Shown piece after piece: positions 5,999 to 10,508 of a DNA stretch of 10,508 bases. Numbering within the stretch: the stretch's first letter is position 1; each line of letters starts with the position of its first letter. The notes below the pieces were generated by a model. It searched no databases. It saw only the letters and a list, made by a program, of their open reading frames with translations, and had not been told where the DNA came from. The translations under genes were made by a program, and so were the position numbers. Source of the DNA: JAWXCH01 sp034440595 (lineage in GTDB: Bacteria > Planctomycetota > Planctomycetia > Pirellulales > JALHPA01); contig JAWXCH010000390.1 in assembly GCA_034440595.1 (NCBI GenBank), forward strand, positions 1-10,508, given 5' to 3'.

Positions 5999-7651
5999 CT
6001 ACCGCGAAGCGGTTCGCCGTGCAGGTCCGCCAATCTGGATTGAATTGTGCCCAATCGCAAAGTCCGATTTTCCATCCACCACAACGCGGACGATATATTC
6101 GCCGGTGGCATCACGCGGAAACTGCAATCTAGCGGCGACACGTCCATTAGTCACGGTTGTCGTTGCCGTGGCAATCACCGATTGATTGGCCTGACGGTAG
6201 GTCGTTTCAAACGAGCGGAAAAATTCCTCTCCCGGCAAATAGTGTGGTCGATTGGCCAGTCGCTGACTGCGATGTCGTGGAATCAGTACTTCAATGCGCC
6301 CTGCACCACTCACCGGTGATCGACCTTGAATTGACAACACTCTCTCCGAATCACTCACCGTTAGTGCAAAACGTTTCGGATAATGCATCCGCATCAACGG
6401 GTCGCCAAACAGGTTGAACAGCGACACATGCTCGCGCCGTTCTTCCTGAAAATCGGCAGGCAGCGCACCGATACACCGCACCGCCTGATATCCCCACGTG
6501 CTGTAGGCCCAAATCGGCAAATCCGACGGCATGTCTTGAAATGCACGGCTTACGCAATGTACGAATGCGCTGGTGAACGAGCGCCGCTGGATCGGTGCCA
6601 GATCGCGCTTGGCATGCATAAATACTTCGCCAAGTGTTGGGCGTTGCGCCTCGAACATCTGGTCCACCAGCGACGAACCGAGCGTCCACATGCTGTACGG
6701 CATGGTCACTCGCGAACCGCCCAACACCGCCACCGGCCCGACAGGACTACGCAACAATTGCTCGGCCAGACAATCGCGCGTTTGATCGTAAGCACCCGTA
6801 CTACATGCCAAAAACGCCGCAATCGTCGAACCCTTACTGGGGCTGAGTCGTGCAATGTCGTCGCAATGAAAAATCGTCTGCGGCAAGAATCGCTCAGACA
6901 GCGTTGTGCCGGCGACCTGCTGCGGTAAGCCATGCCCTAAGTAGACCCAGAGTAGTGAGCCTTCGCTTAGCCGCTCGACAACCGTATCGCGAAAACGCCG
7001 CGGGTCAGGGCAAAAGCTACTCTGCCAACTGGCATAGGTGACCGTTGTGGTCAGGTGTTGTGGCAAATGGCTGGCAATTTCCGAACGTGCAATCTGCTCA
7101 ATCGCGTAGTCCGCCAACGGGCCAAAGCCTCCGGCTCCGGCGACAAAATTCACGCGCGTCCGCCACGGACCAAAATCCGCATTCTGTTCATAGGCAATGA
7201 TCTTCCCGATCATCGCAGTCAATTCGGCTGACGTATCGGCGGTCAGTCGTCCGATGGCCAGTTCCGGGGCGCTATCGCCATCCAGATCGGCGTACCAGTT
7301 GTCGGTGGCCATCTCTGTGGTGGAACCCCAGCGACGAGTGACTGTGGTCGGCAGACGCCGTGCTGGCACCGAGCGCGCCACCGTTCGGGTTGAAGCGCCC
7401 GGCGGCGCCGCATCTCCGATCAGCAGCACAAACTTGAGGCCACCTCGTTTAGCAGCCGTGTGGATCTGGCTGCGGGTTTGCTCAGCGGTAGGCTGATTTG
7501 GCAGAACCTGGACCACGTGGCCCTGTGCGGTGCGGTATTCGACCCAAGGTGCCAATGCCGATTCAAACTCGGGCGGACAAATCACCAGAGTGTCTGGTGC
7601 GGCACCAGGAGCAATGAACCCGCAGATCAGTGCCAGAATCCAGTTTTGCAT
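5999..7651 (-). CDS. Secreted cysteine peptidase, family C25 (gingipain-like)
   Basis: The 550-aa product starts at an ATG at 7651 with a ribosome site (GGAGA) about 6-7 bases upstream. Residues 1-18 (MQNWILALICGFIAPGAA) are a signal peptide. The region from about 20 to 425 has the order of motifs seen in Peptidase_C25 domains: an N-terminal Rossmann-like part (FVLLIGDA, 74-81), DNWYADLDGD (117-126) followed by LAIGRL, the catalytic His 240 in YLGHG, the catalytic Cys 283 in FLACSTG, and LFNLFGDPLMRM (411-422) near the end of the domain. The C-terminal 125 residues look like a beta-sandwich (strands RIEVLIP, SVIATATTTV, GEYIVRVVVDG), as in other C25 enzymes. I do not see a type IX secretion C-terminal signal, and there is no long propeptide as in P. 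gingivalis gingipains. Arg or Lys specificity cannot be read from the sequence. It probably degrades or processes extracellular or envelope proteins. It lies tail to tail with paralog B. Confidence 0.88.
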   Translation of the reverse strand: MQNWILALICGFIAPGAAPDTLVICPPEFESALAPWVEYRTAQGHVVQVLPNQPTAEQTRSQIHTAAKRGGLKFVLLIGDAAPPGASTRTVARSVPARRLPTTVTRRWGSTTEMATDNWYADLDGDSAPELAIGRLTADTSAELTAMIGKIIAYEQNADFGPWRTRVNFVAGAGGFGPLADYAIEQIARSEIASHLPQHLTTTVTYASWQSSFCPDPRRFRDTVVERLSEGSLLWVYLGHGLPQQVAGTTLSERFLPQTIFHCDDIARLSPSKGSTIAAFLACSTGAYDQTRDCLAEQLLRSPVGPVAVLGGSRVTMPYSMWTLGSSLVDQMFEAQRPTLGEVFMHAKRDLAPIQRRSFTSAFVHCVSRAFQDMPSDLPIWAYSTWGYQAVRCIGALPADFQEERREHVSLFNLFGDPLMRMHYPKRFALTVSDSERVLSIQGRSPVSGAGRIEVLIPRHRSQRLANRPHYLPGEEFFRSFETTYRQANQSVIATATTTVTNGRVAARLQFPRDATGEYIVRVVVDGKSDFAIGHNSIQIGGPARRTASR

Positions 7652-7715
7652 ACAGATTCTCCGCGACCCCTATCCAGCGTTTGATTCACAGGGATGGTTG
7701 ATACGTGCCCAACTG

Positions 7716-7725
7716 TTACCGGTAA
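7716..7725. promoter_or_regulatory. 10-base palindrome upstream of C25 peptidase gene
   Basis: TTACCGGTAA is a perfect palindrome 65-74 bases upstream of the peptidase start codon, where an operator or activator site could lie. A single short palindrome can occur by chance, so this is weak. Confidence 0.2.
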
Positions 7726-7958
7726 AACGGTGAAGGGAACCCCACCGGCACATACTATCTACCGCGCACACCGTCATTTACAGGCGGCACATTACCGCAG
7801 AAGGGCGAATCTGCGTCGAGAGCAGTTCAGAAAGGAATGGGCCAGGTCAGTCGCGGGTATTTTGCAAATCCGCCAGTGCTATTCTAACAAGCGACGGAGT
7901 GCAAATTCAAACAGATGGGCTTGCGCAATACGGGTCGCGCGCAGACGGGCATCAAGAT

Positions 7959-7974
7959 ACGTGGAACGCCACGT
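7959..7974. repeat. Compact hairpin with two alternative pairings
   Basis: ACGTGG and CCACGT pair perfectly around the loop AACG. The overlapping arms GGAACG and CGTTCC (7963-7977) could pair instead around CCA, so the two folds exclude each other. No T-tract follows on either strand, and no gene lies immediately beside it. Confidence 0.25.
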
Positions 7975-8082
7975 TCCTTTGGGATCGCTGCAAAAAGAAC
8001 AAGACAGCGAGCTTTACGAGATTGCGGAACTGTGATCGCACAGCAGAACGATTCCAGCCAGTACCGCTAATTTCCGGTAGAT

Positions 8083-8172
8083 TTAGCCTTTGCGATGGCG
8101 AATCTTTGAACGCATCCGACGCTTCTTCTGCCCTAGCTTGCGACGCCCTTTTCCAGTCTTCTTAACTCCCAC
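8083..8172 (-). CDS. Very small, highly basic protein (29 codons), possibly ribosome-associated
   Basis: A GTG at 8172 opens a 29-residue frame beginning MGVKKTGKGRRKL and ending IRHRKG before TAA. GGAG about 7 bases upstream of the GTG supports the start; another in-frame GTG at 8184 has no such site. About half of the residues are Lys or Arg and there are no acidic residues, the composition of small ribosomal proteins or RNA-binding tails. The segment KKRRMRSKIRHRK loosely resembles the basic C-terminal motif of the AURKAIP1/COX24 (mS38) family, which has short bacterial members, but the match is by eye. It is too short for ordinary gene finders. An alternative is a chance ORF, but the ribosome site, the coherent composition and the isolated position in otherwise non-coding DNA argue for a real gene. 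Confidence 0.55.
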   Translation of the reverse strand: MGVKKTGKGRRKLGQKKRRMRSKIRHRKG

Positions 8173-8495
8173 GCGGCACTCCACAAAAAATTGGATGATC
8201 GATGTTTGACGCAGAAACCTGCGAACAGAATTCCCCGCAGGACGCTTAGCCTAACCAAATTGACACCTGGTTTTGTCGTCCGTGGGAAGTCCGTCATTGT
8301 AACAGATACGGGCACTCTCGCAAGCCGTTTCTGGCCCGTGTTTTAACGCTGGCATTAGGGGCAAATCCCCTCTGCGATTCACCAACAACGGTCCGTTGCC
8401 GAGAACTACGGTGCGCCGGATAATGACCGATGGGGAGATACGTGGCAAATACGCTTTGCCTGGGCATTCCATCCATCTCACTTCTGGAGCCAACC
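8173..8495. other. Intergenic spacer with two stem-loops
   Basis: This 323-base spacer separates the small basic ORF (minus) from the dehydratase gene (plus), so divergent promoters are expected. TTGACA at 8260-8265 on the plus strand has no fitting -10 box. Two adjacent stem-loops lie at 8306-8341 and 8357-8371. The ribosome site GGAG of the dehydratase gene is at 8486-8489. A minus-strand ORF across 8133-8315 overlaps the small gene in another frame and looks like chance. Confidence 0.5.
8306..8371. other. Two adjacent stem-loops, possible structured leader
   Basis: ATACGGGC (8306-8313) pairs with GCCCGTGT (8334-8341) over 8 base pairs with one G-T wobble and a 20-base loop, and is followed by TTT. 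AGGGG (8357-8361) pairs with CCCCT (8367-8371) around CAAAT. The stretch first suggested a tRNA end, but no acceptor stem or cloverleaf fits. It may be a leader element of the dehydratase transcript or of the small basic gene, or the first hairpin may act as a weak terminator. Confidence 0.3.
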
Positions 8496-8864
8496 ATGCA
8501 AACTCAATCCCTCGACCAATTGATCCAAAAAAAATGCCAGGCGTGCGAAGGGGGCGTGGAAAAGTTCACGCCGCAACAGGCGGCTGCACAGTTGTCCAAC
8601 CTGCCGGGCTGGTCGATAGTCCACGGGGGTGAGCGGATTCGTAAGGAGTGGACCGTCAAGAACTTCATGGCCGGTCTGCAGTTCTTCAACGACGTCGCCC
8701 ATCTGGCCGAAGAGGAAGGCCATCACCCGGACCTGCATCTGGAGGGATACCGCAACGTCGCCATCGAGCTTTGGACGCATGCCATCGGCGGACTGAGCGA
8801 GAATGACTTCATTCTGGCCGCCAAAATCGACCAGTTGCCGATCAAGGTGAAGTCGCAGAAGTAA
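8496..8864 (+). CDS. phhB: 4a-hydroxytetrahydrobiopterin (pterin-4a-carbinolamine) dehydratase
   Basis: This enzyme dehydrates 4a-hydroxytetrahydropterin to the quinonoid dihydropterin, recycling the cofactor of aromatic amino acid hydroxylases in the cytoplasm. I chose the ATG at 8496 (122 aa, GGAG 6 bases upstream); the upstream ATG at 8430 would add 22 residues unlike the family. The N-terminus has KKCQACEGG with Cys 14 and Cys 17, common in bacterial members. WTVKNFMAGLQFFNDVAHLAEEEGHHPDL (52-80) contains the long helix leading to the HHP motif (His 76, His 77), and WTH at 93-95 supplies the third active-site His. The usual C-terminal segment GLSENDFILAAKID is present. The length is typical. 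No hydroxylase gene is visible nearby, so the physiological substrate is open; some bacterial homologs lack a partner hydroxylase and have been linked to other pterin roles. The gene is probably a single unit, as 114 bases separate it from the next gene. Confidence 0.95.
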   Translation: MQTQSLDQLIQKKCQACEGGVEKFTPQQAAAQLSNLPGWSIVHGGERIRKEWTVKNFMAGLQFFNDVAHLAEEEGHHPDLHLEGYRNVAIELWTHAIGGLSENDFILAAKIDQLPIKVKSQK

Positions 8865-8978
8865 TCGCTGCTAGCACCGACGCTCAGAACTTGGTCTATC
8901 GCTGCCAGTGGGTTTTTCGCTATCATCCGCCCCGGTTTTGGTGCCTTCATGCCAGCATTAGTCTGTGCAAATTAATCA

Positions 8979-10034
8979 GTGCGAATGAGATCGATCGCGA
9001 CCACCCTACCGATACGTAGTCTGATTTTGTGCGCGGCCATTTTGGCGGCGATCACAGTCCCTGCGCATTCGCAGCCGTTGTATGAAGATTCGGCCAGAGT
9101 AAGCCACCGGCCCCTTCGCCGCGAACCACCCCCTGCGTATGAAGTGACCGAAGAGTTCGTAACGCTTTCTGAACCCTCCGAGCCGCTGCAGTTTCAGATC
9201 GTCGAGGAGCAGGTCCCTCAGGGAGAGATGATTTACGGCACGGATGTGCCGGGCCAGTATGGTCAGCCGTGGAGCTGGCAACTGCTCCCGGAAGGATTGA
9301 TCTATCGGTCATATCTGGCCGGCGAACGTGAGCCGCGACTGGCAGGCGTGTATGCCTACGACGATCGCACCGATAGCTGGCTGATCGATGCCACCGTGGG
9401 TGCGCGCGTTGGTCTGATACGCTATGGCACCGAGACCGACATCCGTCCGGATGGCTGGGAACTGGATATCGAAGGTGCCGCGTTTCCTCGCCTACTTCCC
9501 GAGGAAGAAATGGACATGGCGGCCACCGATTTTCGCATCGGCATTCCGCTCACCTACGGTTACGGGCCACTACGCTTCAAGCTGGCGGTCTACCACCTCA
9601 GTGCGCATCTGGGGGATGAATACATGCTGAAAAACCCGGATTTTCCGCGCATCAATTACGTGCGCGACGTAGCGGTGTTCGGTACTTCGTACTATGCCAC
9701 CGAGGATCTGCGGTTGTACGGTGAAGCCGGCTGGGCTTTTCATAATGACGGTGGATCAAAGCCGTGGGAGTTTCAGTTTGGCATTGAGTACAGCCCATTA
9801 CGAATTCCGCAGACACGCCGCTGGTCCCCGTTTGTGGCCGCGAACGGCCACCTGCGCGAAGAGTTGAATTACAGTGGTACGTTTGTCTTTCAGACCGGCA
9901 TTCAATTCCGCGGCCGCTATACCGAGCGACTCCTGCGAATGGGGGTGCAGTACCTGACCGGTCCTAGCCCGCAGCAAGAGTTTTATGCCTTTACCGAGGA
10001 ACAGATCGGTGCGGGTATTTGGTACGACTTCTAA
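8979..10034 (+). CDS. DUF1207-family outer-membrane beta-barrel protein
   Basis: The 351-aa frame begins at a GTG at 8979; an ATG two codons later (8985) is an equally good start, and neither has a strong ribosome site. Residues 1-31 form a signal peptide with a hydrophobic core (SLILCAAILAAITV) and a likely cleavage after AHS. A variable acidic, proline-containing stretch (32-98) follows. From about 99 the sequence matches my memory of DUF1207 proteins: LLPEGLIYRSYLAG (102-115), EGAAFPRL (165-172), DFRIGIPLTYGYGP (184-197), YHLSAHLGDEYM (205-216), GEAGWAFHNDGG (248-259), PWEFQFGIEYSP (262-273) and NGHLREE (289-295). Alternating hydrophobic strands and the C-terminal IWYDF with terminal Phe are the signature of barrels inserted by the BAM complex. 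The function of DUF1207 proteins is unknown to me; a transport or structural role in the outer membrane is inferred. Confidence 0.9.
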   Translation: MRMRSIATTLPIRSLILCAAILAAITVPAHSQPLYEDSARVSHRPLRREPPPAYEVTEEFVTLSEPSEPLQFQIVEEQVPQGEMIYGTDVPGQYGQPWSWQLLPEGLIYRSYLAGEREPRLAGVYAYDDRTDSWLIDATVGARVGLIRYGTETDIRPDGWELDIEGAAFPRLLPEEEMDMAATDFRIGIPLTYGYGPLRFKLAVYHLSAHLGDEYMLKNPDFPRINYVRDVAVFGTSYYATEDLRLYGEAGWAFHNDGGSKPWEFQFGIEYSPLRIPQTRRWSPFVAANGHLREELNYSGTFVFQTGIQFRGRYTERLLRMGVQYLTGPSPQQEFYAFTEEQIGAGIWYDF

Positions 10035-10508
10035 ATCAAGTCTCCAAAAACGCCTTGAAGGCATATGGCCCCTCCCAACAGTTTCTTGCTCTGGCGTCTC
10101 AAAATCTAAATTTCAACGATTTCGCTAGCTGACCTGCTTTCGCATCAGCAATCAGCAGAATTATCGGTTCTTGTCGCGAAATCGGTATCGGAATGCGCAA
10201 AAAAAGGATGCATTTGCCGCTAAGGCATTTTATCATAGTTTGAAAGCGTAAATAACACTACATTCATAACCAGGGTAAACAATCGCACGAAGTTCGTCCG
10301 GAGCAGGCAAGAAGTGGCAAATTGAGTTCTCGTAAACTACTTGCTTTAAACATGTTATGTCATTTTTTTTTTGAAATGAGAGGGACCAACTTATGCGACT
10401 ATCATTAAACCCGAACTATTCACCAAGGGCGTGAGAATTGGCGAAATTGATCCTGGAGTAGTCATTTGTTCTGACTCGCAGGCTTTTTAAGCTTAATTTC
10501 AGTCGTGC
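10035..10508. other. AT-richer spacer at right edge, no clear gene
   Basis: No convincing complete gene lies here. GCCTT/AAGGC at 10052-10062 is a tight palindrome after the DUF1207 stop, but too short in the loop to be a terminator. A run of nine T's occurs near 10362-10370. A 13-codon ORF at 10393-10434 (plus, ATG, GAGAGG upstream) encodes MRLSLNPNYSPRA and could be chance. On the minus strand a frame enters from the right edge and stops at TGA 10462-10464, reading TTEIKLKKPASQNK; a second frame also enters and stops further left with a TAG. Either may be the C-terminus of a neighbouring gene. Confidence 0.45.

Larger units (their letters stand above)
7652..8082. other. Intergenic spacer upstream of the C25 peptidase gene
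   Basis: About 430 bases between the peptidase gene and the small basic ORF, both on the minus strand. It includes a 10-base perfect palindrome (7716-7725), a hairpin at 7959-7974 and a weak hairpin just after the small ORF (8062-8079, arms TACCG/CGGTA, loop 8, no T-tract). A plus-strand ORF of 113 codons at 7694-8035 has an Arg-rich, low-information product and no ribosome site; I consider it chance. Confidence 0.55.

Noticed and set aside
6383..6928. 181-codon plus-strand ORF inside the C25 peptidase gene
   Set aside because: It is antisense to a coding region with clear domain motifs and is a shadow frame rich in Arg, His and Cys.
7694..8035. 113-codon plus-strand ORF upstream of the C25 peptidase gene
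   Set aside because: It has no ribosome site, an Arg-rich product with no motif, and lies in a spacer that should hold the peptidase promoter.
8260..8288. TTGACA as a promoter -35 box in the 8173-8495 spacer
   Set aside because: At 16-18 bases downstream nothing resembles TATAAT (TGGGAA at 17).
8133..8315. 60-codon minus-strand ORF overlapping the small basic gene
   Set aside because: No motif or ribosome site; it competes with the better supported 29-codon frame.
8300..8385. tRNA-like 3' end (AGGGGCAAATCCCCT then ATTCACCA)
   Set aside because: The loop is 5 bases and not 7, there is no TTC start of the T-loop, and no complementary acceptor strand lies about 70 bases upstream.
10052..10062. 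GCCTTGAAGGC as a terminator hairpin
   Set aside because: The perfect arms leave a one-base loop; a realistic loop leaves three pairs, and no T-tract follows.
10212..10231. TGCC/GGCA hairpin followed by TTTT as terminator of the DUF1207 gene
   Set aside because: Only four base pairs and about 180 bases after the stop codon.
10393..10434. 13-codon ORF with GAGAGG upstream as a leader peptide
   Set aside because: Too short to judge; no attenuator hairpin or downstream gene is visible in the window.

Overview
The window looks like chromosomal DNA of a planctomycete, probably of the Pirellulales type. This is inferred from gene content, not from a database match. The supporting features are a secreted WD40 protein with the motif LPEGAIGRFGSSRYRH near its N-terminus, a DUF1207-type outer-membrane barrel protein, a secreted C25 (gingipain-type) cysteine peptidase, an enlarged Lgt with a PDZ-like insertion, and a gene-sparse layout with many single-gene units facing each other. 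I see no rRNA, tRNA, CRISPR array, insertion sequence or phage gene. Almost every recognisable product is exported or sits in the envelope.

Left part (1-1427): a WD40-repeat secreted protein on the minus strand. It runs off the left edge, so its C-terminus is missing. A 470-base spacer follows.

Centre (1900-7651): lgt (prolipoprotein diacylglyceryl transferase) and a small membrane protein (paralog A) lie on the plus strand. An HtrA/Deg serine protease on the minus strand meets paralog A tail to tail. Paralog B, clearly homologous to paralog A, is on the plus strand and diverges from htrA across a 240-base spacer that holds an inverted repeat and a promoter candidate. Paralog B then runs tail to tail, with only 3 bases between stop codons, into a C25-family cysteine peptidase on the minus strand. 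The two paralogs share a Cys (GCVNQQ) at the end of their first hydrophobic segment, which could be a lipidation site; if so, the adjacent Lgt would be the enzyme acting on them. Lgt, two possible lipoproteins and two exported proteases together suggest an envelope maintenance locus, but that link rests on proximity only.

Right part (7652-10508): a spacer, then a very small basic ORF (29 codons, GTG start, minus strand) that may be a ribosome-associated microprotein. After a second spacer with two stem-loops come a pterin-4a-carbinolamine dehydratase gene and a DUF1207 outer-membrane protein gene on the plus strand. The last 474 bases are AT-richer and hold no gene I can support, apart from a possible C-terminal stub of a minus-strand gene at the extreme right edge.
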